Assembly: GCA_905235585.1 (NCBI GenBank)
Contig: CAJOME010000004.1
Location: 1 to 38,248, forward strand
Direction of reading: 5' to 3'
DNA: 38,248 bases
From: an uncultured Lachnospiraceae bacterium
GTDB lineage: Bacteria; Bacillota; Clostridia; Lachnospirales; Lachnospiraceae
The notes beneath the pieces are model-generated. The model saw only the letters and a program-made list of their open reading frames with translations. It had not been told where the DNA came from and ran no database searches. Made by a program: the position numbers and the translations under genes. Positions 16,511-29,059 of this stretch are shown piece after piece. Each line of letters starts with the position of its first letter. Positions within the stretch are counted from its first letter, which is position 1.

Positions 16511-19500
16511 TTATATCACCGATATCCTGGGTGATATATCCTCCAGTACATCCAGCAGGATGCGCACCGTATCAAGTGATGTGAACATGGTCACTCCGTT
16601 CATTATGGCGCATCGTCTTATCTCTATGCCATCGCTGTAATGCCTGCCCGAGAGTATGGCTCTTGTATTTATTATATAGCTCACATATCCAGCTCTGATG
16701 GATCTTAAGATCTCGTCGCTCCCATCGCTTATCTTGCCCCTTATGCGTGTCCTTATCCCGTGAGCCTTAAAATAATTTGCCGTACCGACCGTACCCTCGA
16801 TATTAAAGCCCAGCTCATAAAAACGCCTTATAAGGGGAAGCGCTTCTTCCTTATCCTCATCGGCAAGCGTGACCATTACCGTGCCATATTCCTTCATCTT
16901 TATGCCCGAAGCCTGCAGCGCCTTGTAAAGCGCACGCTTTAAACTCCTATCATAGCCTATTGCCTCTCCTGTCGATTTCATCTCGGGAGAAAGATATGCG
17001 TCCATGCCGTTCAGCTTTTCAAAAGAAAACGCGGGAGCCTTCACATACCAGCACTCCTTTTCCTTGTACATCTCATCGGCAAGTCCCTGAGCCTTCAGGC
17101 TCTCACCCAGCATTACCCTTGTAGCTATATCCACAAGAGATATGCCCGTTGATTTTGAAAGAAACGGCACACTCCTTGAAGCCCTCGGGTTCACTTCTAT
17201 CACATATACATTCTCATCCTTATCCACTATGAACTGTATATTGTAAAGCCCTATGATGCCTATGCCTGTGCCGAGCTTTCTCGTATAGTCCCATATAGTG
17301 GACTTGACCCTGTCCGATATCGAATAGGGCGGATAGACACTTATACTGTCACCGGAATGTACTCCGGTACGTTCCACCAGCTCCATGATCCCCGGCAGGA
17401 ATACACTCTCACCGTCGCACACGGCATCCACCTCGACCTCTTTACCCACTATATATTTGTCCACAAGCACCGGTCTGTCGGTATCGACCGCGACCGCATT
17501 GTTCAGATAGTGTGTGAGCATTTCCTCGTTTGCGACGATCTCCATGGCGCGTCCGCCCAGCACGAACGAAGGTCTCACAAGTACGGGATAGCCTACCTTC
17601 TCGGCTGCCTTTATCCCATCCGGTATATTAGTTACCGCAAGTCCCTCCGGATGCGGGATACCAAGCCTTTTTATCACTCCCTCAAACGCGTCCCTGTCCT
17701 CTGCCGCAAATATGGCGTCGGTTCCGGTCCCGATGATCTTCACGCCTCTCTCCGAAAGAGGTGCCGCGAGGTTTACGGCCGTCTGTCCGCCCAGGGATGT
17801 GATGACTCCGACAGGCTTTTCCAGCTCGATCACATTCATGATATCCTCGACGGTAAGCGGCTCGAAGTAAAGCTTATCCGCCGTGGTATAGTCTGTTGAT
17901 ACGGTCTCCGGATTGTTGTTGATGACTATCGCCTCATATCCCAGATCGTGTATGGTCTTTACCGCGTGGACAGTGGAATAATCAAACTCCACCCCCTGTC
18001 CTATCCTGATGGGTCCGGATCCCAGTACGATTATCTTCTTGCTGTCCGATACTACGGACTCGTTTTCATCTTCATATGTGGAATAAAAATACGGCACATA
18101 GCTTTCAAATTCGCTGGCGCATGTGTCGATCATCTTATACACCGGCTGTATGCCGTATTCACGTCTGAGAGCCCATATGTCCTCTTCCGTGCAGCCGAGG
18201 AGCTCCGAGATATACGAATCGGAAAAGCCCATTCTTTTCGCCTCATAAAGCAGCTCTCTGTCTATGACGGCGCTCTGCGTGCCCTCTGCTTTGCTCCTTG
18301 TCCCCTCGATTTTTATCTCAAAGTCTACTATCTTATGGATCTTATCCAAAAAGAACATATCGATTCTGGTCCGGGAGTATATCGACTGCAGATCCGCCCC
18401 GAGCCACAGCAGCTCGGATATGGCATATATCCTGTCATCGGTTCCCTCTTCTATATATGCCAGAAGCTTTCCGATGGCTTCCTTTCGGCTGTCCGGACCG
18501 CTCTTATCCGACAGGCTCGCTACGTCAAATTTTTCCAGATGTATGTGGTTTTTCCCGTCTTCAAGTGATCGTATCGCCTTAAGAAGACTTTCCTCAAAAG
18601 TCCTTCCGACACTCATCGTCTCTCCGGTTGCCTTCATCTGGGTGGACAGCACATTCGATGCCGTAGTGAATTTGTCAAAAGGAAATCTCGGGATCTTGGT
18701 CACGACATAATCAAGTGTCGGTTCAAAGCATGCCGGGGTATTGGCAAGCTGTATCTCATCAAGGTTCATGCCTATCGCGATCTTTGCGGATACTCTTGCG
18801 ATGGGATATCCGCTTGCCTTTGACGCAAGAGCGGATGATCTCGATACTCTGGGATTTACCTCTATCACATAGTAGTCAAAGGACTCCGGATCCAGCGCGA
18901 ACTGCACGTTACACCCACCCTTTATCTTAAGCGCGCGGATTATCTTCAGCGCACTGTCTCTCAGCATATGATATTCTTTGTTTGTAAGTGTCTGACTCGG
19001 AGCCACTACTATCGAGTCACCGGTATGTATGCCTACGGGATCGAGGTTTTCCATATTACAGACCGTTATTGCCGTGTCGTTTGCGTCACGCATAACCTCG
19101 TATTCGATCTCTTTATATCCCTTTATGCTCTTCTCTACGAGGACCTGGTGCACAGGGGACAGAGCCAGAGCGTTTTTCATCCTGACCGTCATTTCCTCCT
19201 CATCCTGCGCGAAGCCTCCGCCTGTTCCTCCGAGTGTAAAAGCCGGTCTTAAGATCACGGGATAGCCTATGCTCTCTGCAGCCGCCAGTCCCTCTTCCAC
19301 GCTCTCCGCTATGGCAGACGGCACCACAGGCTCACCCAGCTCTTCACAGAGCTCCTTAAACTGTTCCCTGTCCTCCGCTCTCCTTATGCTGTCCGCGTCG
19401 GTGCCCAGGAGCTCTATCTCACATTCGTCAAGCACACCCTTATCATAGAGCTGCAGAGACAGGTTGAGTCCGGTCTGTCCTCCTATCCCGGGCACTATCG

Positions 19501-19753
19501 CGTCCGGTCTTTCGTATCTGCATATCCTGGCCATATACTCAAGTGTCAGCGGCTCCATATAGACCTTGTCTGCAATCGCATGATCCGTCATGATGGTTGC
19601 GGGATTGGAGTTGGCAAGTATCACCTCATAGCCTTCCTCCTTGAGCGCAAGACAGGCCTGCGTACCCGCATAGTCAAACTCCGCCGCCTGACCTATCACT
19701 ATAGGACCCGACCCTATCACCAGTACTTTTCTGATATCGTTCCTCTTTGGCAT
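16511..19753 (-). CDS. carB: Carbamoyl-phosphate synthase large subunit
   Basis: 1080 residues with the internal duplication of CarB: LVIGSGPIVIGQAAEFDYAG near residue 11 and LGSGPIRIGQGVEFDYS near 560, each starting an ATP-grasp half. The C-terminal about 130 residues form the allosteric MGS-like domain (YKALQASGIKMKEYGTVMVTL). It makes carbamoyl phosphate from bicarbonate, ATP and ammonia delivered by CarA, for arginine and pyrimidine synthesis. The ATG lies 3 nt after the carA stop, so they are tightly coupled. It is the last gene of the asnB-pyrG-carA-carB unit; the next promoter (glnN) begins right after it. Confidence 0.97.
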   Translation of the reverse strand: MPKRNDIRKVLVIGSGPIVIGQAAEFDYAGTQACLALKEEGYEVILANSNPATIMTDHAIADKVYMEPLTLEYMARICRYERPDAIVPGIGGQTGLNLSLQLYDKGVLDECEIELLGTDADSIRRAEDREQFKELCEELGEPVVPSAIAESVEEGLAAAESIGYPVILRPAFTLGGTGGGFAQDEEEMTVRMKNALALSPVHQVLVEKSIKGYKEIEYEVMRDANDTAITVCNMENLDPVGIHTGDSIVVAPSQTLTNKEYHMLRDSALKIIRALKIKGGCNVQFALDPESFDYYVIEVNPRVSRSSALASKASGYPIARVSAKIAIGMNLDEIQLANTPACFEPTLDYVVTKIPRFPFDKFTTASNVLSTQMKATGETMSVGRTFEESLLKAIRSLEDGKNHIHLEKFDVASLSDKSGPDSRKEAIGKLLAYIEEGTDDRIYAISELLWLGADLQSIYSRTRIDMFFLDKIHKIVDFEIKIEGTRSKAEGTQSAVIDRELLYEAKRMGFSDSYISELLGCTEEDIWALRREYGIQPVYKMIDTCASEFESYVPYFYSTYEDENESVVSDSKKIIVLGSGPIRIGQGVEFDYSTVHAVKTIHDLGYEAIVINNNPETVSTDYTTADKLYFEPLTVEDIMNVIELEKPVGVITSLGGQTAVNLAAPLSERGVKIIGTGTDAIFAAEDRDAFEGVIKRLGIPHPEGLAVTNIPDGIKAAEKVGYPVLVRPSFVLGGRAMEIVANEEMLTHYLNNAVAVDTDRPVLVDKYIVGKEVEVDAVCDGESVFLPGIMELVERTGVHSGDSISVYPPYSISDRVKSTIWDYTRKLGTGIGIIGLYNIQFIVDKDENVYVIEVNPRASRSVPFLSKSTGISLVDIATRVMLGESLKAQGLADEMYKEKECWYVKAPAFSFEKLNGMDAYLSPEMKSTGEAIGYDRSLKRALYKALQASGIKMKEYGTVMVTLADEDKEEALPLIRRFYELGFNIEGTVGTANYFKAHGIRTRIRGKISDGSDEILRSIRAGYVSYIINTRAILSGRHYSDGIEIRRCAIMNGVTMFTSLDTVRILLDVLEDISPRISVI

Positions 19754-19756
19754 CTT

Positions 19757-20836
19757 TTATCCCTTTTTCATCAACTCCGTAAATCCTGTAAACAGATATC
19801 CGCTGTCCTGAGGTCCCGGCGCGCTTTCGGGATGATACTGCACCGAAAACACCCTGTCTGTATCGCTGTATATACCCTCCACGGTATCATCCAGCACATT
19901 GATATGCGATATCTGAAGTCCGGTACCCGTGATCGAGCCGCCATCCACGGCATAGCTGTGGTTCTGACTTGTAATCTCTATCTTTCCTGTCCGTATATCA
20001 CGCACCGGATGGTTGCCGCCCCTGTGTCCGAATTTCAGCTTATAGGTCTTTGCCCCATAGGAAAGCGCAAGCAACTGATGTCCCAGACATATGCCGAACA
20101 TAGGTACTCTTCCTCTTAAAGCCTTTAATGTCTCTATGACCTCCGGCACATCACACGGATCCCCCGGACCGTTCGAGATGAATACTCCGTCCGGCCCGAG
20201 TGACATTATCTCCTCACCCGGTGTATCATAGGGCACTATTGTCACATTGCAGTGACTCCTGTTCAGCATCCTCACGATGTTTGTCTTCATCCCGCAGTCT
20301 ATCGCCACTACATTAAAGTGCGGATTTGATGTACGGCTGTACCACTTTTTTGAGCAGCTGCATCTCCTTACAGCGTCATGCGGCACCGGAGTGTTTTTTA
20401 TCTCGGCGACCGCCATGTCTGTGGGCACGTCCGTATTCGTAATTATACCTCTTCCCGCGCCCTTGTCCCTTATGCTCCTCACGAGCTTTCTGGTATCCAC
20501 GCCGCAGATCCCGGGTATGCCGCTTTCCTCCATGAGCTCCGGCAGCGTCTTCGCCCATCTGAAGTTGGAAGGATTGTCATTTATATCTCTTACTATAAAA
20601 GCCGAGGGAGAGATCATCCTGCTCTCGAAATCCTCATCCGTGATCCCGTAATTGCCGATAAGCGGATAGGACATCACGATACCCTGATCCGTATATGAGG
20701 GATCAGAAACTATCTCCTGATAGCCTGTCATCGACGTATTGAATACTATCTCACATACGGCTGTTTTATTGCTTCCAAAGCCTGTGCCTGCATATTCCGA
20801 TCCGTCCTCAAGAACCAGCTTTCTGTCACACTTCAT
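19757..20836 (-). CDS. carA: Carbamoyl-phosphate synthase small (glutaminase) subunit
   Basis: 359 residues from the ATG at 20836; a GTG at 20839 is also in frame, but AGAGG at the end of pyrG suits the ATG. The N-terminal domain (LVLEDGSEYAGTGFG) is followed by the class I amidotransferase domain with nucleophile Cys in MFGICLGHQ and the His-Glu pair in VQYHPESAPGP. It releases ammonia from glutamine and passes it to CarB. It begins 5 nt after the pyrG stop. Confidence 0.96.
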   Translation of the reverse strand: MKCDRKLVLEDGSEYAGTGFGSNKTAVCEIVFNTSMTGYQEIVSDPSYTDQGIVMSYPLIGNYGITDEDFESRMISPSAFIVRDINDNPSNFRWAKTLPELMEESGIPGICGVDTRKLVRSIRDKGAGRGIITNTDVPTDMAVAEIKNTPVPHDAVRRCSCSKKWYSRTSNPHFNVVAIDCGMKTNIVRMLNRSHCNVTIVPYDTPGEEIMSLGPDGVFISNGPGDPCDVPEVIETLKALRGRVPMFGICLGHQLLALSYGAKTYKLKFGHRGGNHPVRDIRTGKIEITSQNHSYAVDGGSITGTGLQISHINVLDDTVEGIYSDTDRVFSVQYHPESAPGPQDSGYLFTGFTELMKKG

Positions 20837-20841
20837 CACTG

Positions 20842-24130
<3,289 letters not shown>

Positions 24131-24167
24131 ATAAAGCTACCTCCCCACAGAGTGAAAATTTAAATCG

Positions 24168-24205
24168 AAAAAAGGCGTCTCGGAGATAAACTCCAAGACG
24201 CCTTT
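24168..24205 (-). terminator. Terminator/attenuator in the asnB leader
   Basis: A 15-bp stem (AAAGGCGTCTTGGAG with CTCCGAGACGCCTTT, one G-U pair), 5-nt loop, T-run after it on the minus strand. It starts about 11 nt after the predicted transcription start, so it acts on the asnB message itself. Confidence 0.8.
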
Positions 24206-24222
24206 GTCTTTTCTGATAAGTG

Positions 24223-24251
24223 AGACTATCACTATTTGTCTGATCTGTCAA
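24223..24251 (-). promoter_or_regulatory. Promoter of the asnB-pyrG-carAB unit
   Basis: Consensus -35 TTGACA (24251-24246), 17-nt spacer, weak -10 TAGTCT (24228-24223). Predicted start near 24216. Confidence 0.55.
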
Positions 24252-24352
24252 TCATTTGTTATCTAAAGCCGACCTGCTCTGAAGATCAGATATGGCTCAT
24301 CCGAAAAAGAAAAGAAAAGATACCACGGTTATTCATGATCCATCATGTAAGC

Positions 24353-24376
24353 CATACATCCGGAACCGGATGCATG
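24353..24376 (-). other. Hairpin downstream of tRNA-Trp
   Basis: An 11-bp inverted repeat (CATGCATCCGG / CCGGATGTATG on the minus strand) about 43 nt past the tRNA 3' end. No T-run follows, so it is a possible processing or weak termination signal only. I see nothing else in the stretch between the asnB promoter and the tRNA. Confidence 0.35.
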
Positions 24377-24418
24377 AAACCTAATATAAGCCGACTTTCC
24401 ATTGTATATGAAGCTTAA

Positions 24419-24490
24419 CAGGGGAAGAGGGATTCGAACCCCCATGAGCGGTTTTGGAGACCGCCAGGCTAGCCATTGCATCATTCCCCT
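24419..24490 (-). tRNA. tRNA-Trp (anticodon CCA)
   Basis: 72 nt. The seven-pair acceptor stem AGGGGAA/TTCCCCT has discriminator G. Anticodon stem GCGGT/ACCGC closes loop CTCCAAA with anticodon CCA, and the T arm has loop TTCGAAT. The D stem pairs three of four. The 3' CCA is not encoded. A clean promoter lies at 24548-24576. Confidence 0.93.
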
Positions 24491-24547
24491 ATTCATGCGC
24501 TGCGCTGTCTCTGTTTATCATTCGACATATTTTCGCGCAACGCAGAA

Positions 24548-24576
24548 ATTATACTAAATCAATACATTTATTGCAA
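24548..24576 (-). promoter_or_regulatory. Promoter of tRNA-Trp
   Basis: TTGCAA (24576-24571), 17-nt spacer, TATAAT (24553-24548), about 58 nt ahead of the mature tRNA 5' end at 24490. Confidence 0.7.
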
Positions 24577-24612
24577 GCGCCTGAAAAAATTTGCATCAGC
24601 TCCACGTCAGAC

Positions 24613-25917
24613 TCATTTAGTCTGTGTCCGGTTTGCAGGCTGTCCGCCGCTCGTCTCAGTCTTCGTATAAACAAATCTGTCTACAGGTGCTCCCATCTTA
24701 ATGGTATCGTCCTTCAGGTAGCTTCGTGCCCCATACTGTGCGCTTACAGTGTTCATGGCTCCCTTAAGACCTGATACGTATATCAGTCCGACTATAAGAG
24801 ATACGACCAGTGCAAATATCTCAGCCGGCACCGTAAAGGAAGCAAAAAGAGCGATAAGTATCTGGACTATGACAAAGCACACGGCAGCGCCTATAGCAAG
24901 GTGCTTGTTGGCAAGCCCTTTGTCGATCGGCAGCGAGCCGACCATTTTACCCGTCTGACCGTTTATTCCGAAAGTGTATGTCTCATCGTTGTATTTAGTG
25001 GTCATCATCCAGACCGGAAGCATGGCATATTCCGCCTTTGCATTGGTCAGCTTTATCGACTCGGATTTCTCCTGTACTTCTTCAAACCCGCTGACGGTAG
25101 ATCTGATCCTCTCCTTAAAAGTGTTTGTCACACGCTCGTTTGCTCTGGGCTGCGCATCCTTTTCCCCCACATCATATCGGTTTGCAAGATAACCACTGAA
25201 ATAAGCTGCATTATACTCCACTCCCTTGGAGAGATCATACGGTTCTAGCGACTCCATGGTGGCATCGTCCATCTGGGTGGCTGCATCCACGGGTATCTTC
25301 TCAAAATCCATATCCCCGCTCCGGATGATCCGGTAATGATCCTTTTTTACATATTTTACTCCGTTCTTATCCCAAGATTTGCTCTTGACACCGTCATAGG
25401 ACACAGACCCGGATGCATGACAGCTGTACAGCCAGAATGGTACATACATACCCGTGATATCCTCTATGCGGTTGCCCTCAGTGAATGCCTTAGGTAAGAG
25501 CTTCTTTCCCTTGGTAAATTCATTCAGCTTACCCTTTGCCTCTTCCTTGTCCACAGCAAAAGGAATGACCAGATCCGGTCTGTACATACCCTCAAAAGCC
25601 TGCGGTATGATAGCCTGATTGCCGCAATACGGGCACTCAGTCGCTGCGGTATTTTCATCGGCAACCATCTCTGCCTTGCAGGATGGACACTTATATCCGG
25701 TCAGCTTGCCGTTCTCGTCCGTTATAACGAGCTGTTCGGGTGTGGTCCATGTCATATCCGAGCTTGCGGCATTCTCTTTTTCGGCTTCCTGTGCCGCCAT
25801 GGCCTGCTCCATGGTAAAGCTCGCATCGCAGTACTCGCATGTCATCTCCCCCGTCTTTCCGCTGAAGGAAAGCGCTGCCCCGCAGCAGGGGCATTTGAAA
25901 TTAAGTACATCTCCCAT
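24613..25917 (-). CDS. Zinc-ribbon membrane protein (TFIIB-type zinc ribbon family)
   Basis: 434 residues. Two N-terminal zinc ribbons: CPCC with CEYC (about 10-34) and CPSC with CPYC (about 78-98). A conserved middle region contains FWLYSCHASGSVSYDG. Two closely spaced hydrophobic segments lie near residues 340-400. Similar proteins are common in Clostridia, of unknown function. It follows the C11 peptidase gene by 13 nt with a GGAGG-type site, so the two are co-transcribed and may work together (inference). No strong terminator was seen before the tRNA promoter. Confidence 0.75.
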   Translation of the reverse strand: MGDVLNFKCPCCGAALSFSGKTGEMTCEYCDASFTMEQAMAAQEAEKENAASSDMTWTTPEQLVITDENGKLTGYKCPSCKAEMVADENTAATECPYCGNQAIIPQAFEGMYRPDLVIPFAVDKEEAKGKLNEFTKGKKLLPKAFTEGNRIEDITGMYVPFWLYSCHASGSVSYDGVKSKSWDKNGVKYVKKDHYRIIRSGDMDFEKIPVDAATQMDDATMESLEPYDLSKGVEYNAAYFSGYLANRYDVGEKDAQPRANERVTNTFKERIRSTVSGFEEVQEKSESIKLTNAKAEYAMLPVWMMTTKYNDETYTFGINGQTGKMVGSLPIDKGLANKHLAIGAAVCFVIVQILIALFASFTVPAEIFALVVSLIVGLIYVSGLKGAMNTVSAQYGARSYLKDDTIKMGAPVDRFVYTKTETSGGQPANRTQTK

Positions 25918-25930
25918 TTTTGTAACCTCC

Positions 25931-28414
25931 TTACTTTACATCATCTGTCCAATAGCTCTGATTATAAATATCGGTAAACTTATAGAGAGCCTTGTATTTC
26001 CCGTGCAGATCCGTATTGCTTATCTCGATATCGGATGTATCTACTGTCATCGGATCACCAAGAAAATAGCTGTCCTTAAGTGTACCATCATACCCGTAAT
26101 AATCACAGAGGAACCGTATTTCATCACCGTTTTTAAGCTCAGTCAGTCCCCTCGCCACAGTCTCTGTCTCATCAGTATCATAATCGGGATCGGCTCCGGC
26201 GATAAACCCGTAGGGATCATCATTATCAAATATGAGTATGAGCTTTACCTTGTCACCGTTAAGAAGGGCAGGCACATAGCCCGTGATCGTATAAGCATCT
26301 CCGTCATCGACAGTATCGGTATGATAGTACGCGACAGGCTGTCCGTTAATCGAGAGCCATGTACCGTCCACGTCGGGCATAAGCCGTCCGTTATCTCCCA
26401 GTACATAGAGATTGTCCAGACCGAGATCCGCATATCCCTCGCCGGTATCATAATACATGTTAAGATCAACTGAATGCACCATGCTCCACTGATCTTCCGT
26501 AAGCTCTATATATCTGTTTCCGTCTCCGTCGGTCTGCCATGTGAGCAGTCCCGGATCGAGTCTGTTGTCTGCTATATAGTCTGCTGTCTCCTCATCAGAG
26601 AGACTCCGTCCGATAAAGAGATCCGCTGACCCCGAAGCTCCCGAAAGAGCTGTGATAAGATCGGTGATCTGCCCCAAGCTCTGCATCGCTGAGCCGCTCT
26701 GCATAGCTGAGCCGCTCTGCGAGGATGTGCCGCTGCCCCCGAGCAATACCGTAAGAGGCGATATCATTCCTCCGCCGTAGGAATTTCCTCCATAAACAGT
26801 ACCTCCCGTCGCAGCCTGACCGGACAACTCCAGACTCGCAAACTCTCTTATGCAGTCCGAATACTCATCATCCAGTCCTATCTGCTTGTAAGTGCTCATC
26901 GCCTTGCTCACAGATGAAGTCTTGCGATAAGGGAAATAAATGGATATGCCGTATGCATCCGTCATATTCGATGAAGTCCTGTTGTACTTCACCGCCGAGA
27001 GCAGGGTGTCCGAGAGAGCTTCTCCCTCCTTGGTCCCAAGTCCGTTCGCAAAGCTCACAAGGTCTATCTGGTCTATCTTCGACGATACCGCAAACTCTCT
27101 GACATTACTCCTCGCATTTGATACGGCCTTATACTCTCCGTTTTTTATCAGATCTGTAGTCTCCTGCGAGAACGCCTTAAATTCGTCTCCGACTGTCTGT
27201 GACAGCTCAGCGAGATCGACCACAGACAAGGTCGTCTTCTGTCCGTAGCAGCTCCTTGCGCACACATCCACGAAATCATCCGCTATATTCTTGCCTATCT
27301 CTATCGTAGGCATCGAGGTATCCCTCGAAAGAGCGGTAAGCCAGTTCGTATAATACCAGCCTACTCCGGGCTCGGTCTCTTCGGATGCGATAAGATAATC
27401 CGCGTATTCCGCAGCCATAAGATCTGTCTCTATCGTAGCCATAAGGCAGGCATCGAATCCTATGAAGTCATACTTCATTCCGGCATTCTTAAGCGCTGTG
27501 TTTATTCCCGCAAGGGACATCGAGCCGCTGCCGGGTTTTTTCTCATCATATCCGTAGCCCGATATCGATCCGCCGCCGTGATCCCAGAATATGAGCATGT
27601 TACGGTTAGCGGGATAATTCGCATTGCAGTATTTTATAAAGCCCGTAAGCGTGGCAGGATCGGTCATGACCTTGTTTCCCATGTCTTTTTCAAGACACTT
27701 AAGCCCTCCGCCCATCACCCGGTATATTTGGTTTGTCCTGCTGCTTATCACATTGTTTTTCCAGCTCTTGCAGCCTCCGGTATATACGATGATATTCACT
27801 TTATCGGACAGCGTCGCCTTGGCCATCTCATTCAGATCGTTGGTCGCCATACCGCTTTTCGACTCCAGATCCGTACCGCACATATAGACCATGATAGTGA
27901 CGGTGTCATCTCCGTTACCTCGTATAGTTGTATACTTTTCACGTGCTTCTGAGTCAACGGAGGTGTTCAGTCTTCCCGTATTTTCTTCTCCGGTCCAGCC
28001 GGTCGAGGCAGAGCTTAAGTTATTTCCTCCGAAGAGACTCTGCAAGAGGGCCGAGGTTCCTGCAGAACCTGTCGATGCCGCTCCGTTGCCCGCTGCTGCA
28101 CCTGTATTGCTCTGTGCTGTTTGCGCCGCTGTCTGTGCCGTGTCGTATGTATCCGCAGTGTCATAGCCTGTCGCATCCGAGCCTCCGAAAAGAGAAGACA
28201 TTCCGTATCCGCCTCCTCCCAATACAAGCATCGCGATTATAGCTATGATCGGAAGCTTGCCGGAGCCTCCGCTCCTTGACCCTCCACCGAACGATCCGCT
28301 CCCCATGGCTGAGCCGCTTCCGACCCGACCCAGTCCGGACGGTCCGCCGATATGTACTCCTTTTCCACCGCCTGTCACACGTTTTTCTCGTGCTCTTGGT
28401 CTGTTTTCCATCAT
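25931..28414 (-). CDS. Membrane-anchored clostripain-family (C11) cysteine peptidase
   Basis: About 827 residues from the tandem ATGs at 28414/28411, placed by AAGGA upstream; the frame extends to 28468 without a ribosome site. A short basic head and a Gly/Ser-rich stretch precede one membrane span (LPIIAIIAMLVLGGGGYG, about residues 54-71), putting the bulk outside. The peptidase part has catalytic His in FWDHGGGSISG (about 279) and Cys in GFDACLMATIE (about 323), the C11 dyad. Clostripain-type enzymes cut after Arg or Lys. The C-terminal about 250 residues look like beta-rich repeats, perhaps for binding. Self-processing is likely by family but not visible. Confidence 0.85.
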   Translation of the reverse strand: MMENRPRAREKRVTGGGKGVHIGGPSGLGRVGSGSAMGSGSFGGGSRSGGSGKLPIIAIIAMLVLGGGGYGMSSLFGGSDATGYDTADTYDTAQTAAQTAQSNTGAAAGNGAASTGSAGTSALLQSLFGGNNLSSASTGWTGEENTGRLNTSVDSEAREKYTTIRGNGDDTVTIMVYMCGTDLESKSGMATNDLNEMAKATLSDKVNIIVYTGGCKSWKNNVISSRTNQIYRVMGGGLKCLEKDMGNKVMTDPATLTGFIKYCNANYPANRNMLIFWDHGGGSISGYGYDEKKPGSGSMSLAGINTALKNAGMKYDFIGFDACLMATIETDLMAAEYADYLIASEETEPGVGWYYTNWLTALSRDTSMPTIEIGKNIADDFVDVCARSCYGQKTTLSVVDLAELSQTVGDEFKAFSQETTDLIKNGEYKAVSNARSNVREFAVSSKIDQIDLVSFANGLGTKEGEALSDTLLSAVKYNRTSSNMTDAYGISIYFPYRKTSSVSKAMSTYKQIGLDDEYSDCIREFASLELSGQAATGGTVYGGNSYGGGMISPLTVLLGGSGTSSQSGSAMQSGSAMQSLGQITDLITALSGASGSADLFIGRSLSDEETADYIADNRLDPGLLTWQTDGDGNRYIELTEDQWSMVHSVDLNMYYDTGEGYADLGLDNLYVLGDNGRLMPDVDGTWLSINGQPVAYYHTDTVDDGDAYTITGYVPALLNGDKVKLILIFDNDDPYGFIAGADPDYDTDETETVARGLTELKNGDEIRFLCDYYGYDGTLKDSYFLGDPMTVDTSDIEISNTDLHGKYKALYKFTDIYNQSYWTDDVK

Positions 28415-28495
28415 CCTGTCCTTGTCATATATTATTGCAGTCATGGTGACAGTGTCTGTCTTGATCACTTCATCACCTGAAAGACTCCATGATGT

Positions 28496-28524
28496 ATTCT
28501 ACTACACTTGCATGTATTTTGTAA
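28496..28524 (-). promoter_or_regulatory. Promoter of the C11 peptidase unit
   Basis: TTACAA (28524-28519), 17-nt spacer, TAGAAT (28501-28496), about 75 nt upstream of the chosen start. Confidence 0.45.
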
Positions 28525-28567
28525 TTCCAGTTTACAATTGCAAGTCGCAAAAACCTATAATATTTAT

Positions 28568-28762
28568 TTAGATTTCCATGCTATCTGGATTAAGAAGAAA
28601 ATCATAAACACTCATTACCAATATGCCTTCTTCGTTATAAAGTGGTGCCACAGCATCCTTTGTAATAATAATTTTCTTAAATCCATCTCTGATCTTCACC
28701 AATGAACGTTGCTCCTGTTCCATCTTTTCTTTATTTGGTAACACATCTCTACGTATTTCCAT
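28568..28762 (-). pseudogene. C-terminal fragment of a DUF4143-type AAA ATPase
   Basis: 64 residues. The segment RSLVKIRDGFKKIIITKD followed by GILVMSVYDFLL matches, from memory, the tail of the solitary P-loop ATPases with DUF4143 that are abundant in Lachnospiraceae. The ATPase core is absent, and inverted repeats lie directly upstream. An AGGTG lies seven bases before the ATG, so a short peptide may still be made. I read it as the remnant of a deleted gene at the edge of the accessory island; an independent small gene is the alternative. Confidence 0.55.
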
Positions 28763-28775
28763 AATGTTTCACCTC

Positions 28776-28855
28776 ATTGCGTATTGAACAGAAATGCGGA
28801 TTCCGCATTTTTGTTCGATACGAATTAGATTTTGCCGACAGTATCGGCGAAATCT
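28776..28855 (+). repeat. Two adjacent long hairpins (plus-strand RNA pairing)
   Basis: Hairpin 1 (28776-28825) is a near-perfect palindrome centred at 28801 with arms such as AAATGCGGA/TCCGCATTT and GAACA/TGTTC. Hairpin 2 (28827-28855) has AGATTTTGCCGA pairing with TCGGCGAAATCT around CAGTA. All three non-Watson-Crick positions are G-U in plus-strand RNA but A-C in minus-strand RNA. The spacer between the ATPase fragment and the nuclease gene holds these, a weaker stem at 28889-28917, and the terminator at 28920. Confidence 0.6.
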
Positions 28856-28919
28856 TTGGAAAAGTTTCGCACTCTAAAAGCATGAAACCTCAAAAGTTGT
28901 ATTTCCTATCTTTTGAGAA

Positions 28920-28948
28920 AAGCCAGCACAGTTTTCCTGTGCTGGCTT
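28920..28948 (-). terminator. Terminator downstream of the Rpn-like nuclease gene
   Basis: A 12-bp stem (AAGCCAGCACAG / CTGTGCTGGCTT) with a 5-nt loop; on the minus strand a short T-rich tail follows. It lies about 110 nt past the nuclease stop codon. Confidence 0.6.
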
Positions 28949-29059
28949 CTCTACATTCTGTATTCTATTGTTATTTTCCATAAAGTCCTCCATTTCCGAG
29001 CATGAAAAAGCTGCAAACTATTTCTGGTCTACTGCCTCATAAGCTCTATAAATATTCAA

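Noticed and set aside
24206-24228. ANTAR-type first hairpin before the asnB terminator (AGTGA/TCACT)
   Set aside because: Its loop has five bases, without the A1/G4 six-base loop, and it overlaps the -10 box, so it would not be transcribed.
28777-28983. Plus-strand 68-codon frame over the hairpins
   Set aside because: It starts at TTG without a ribosome site and coincides with palindromic sequence and a terminator; more likely incidental.
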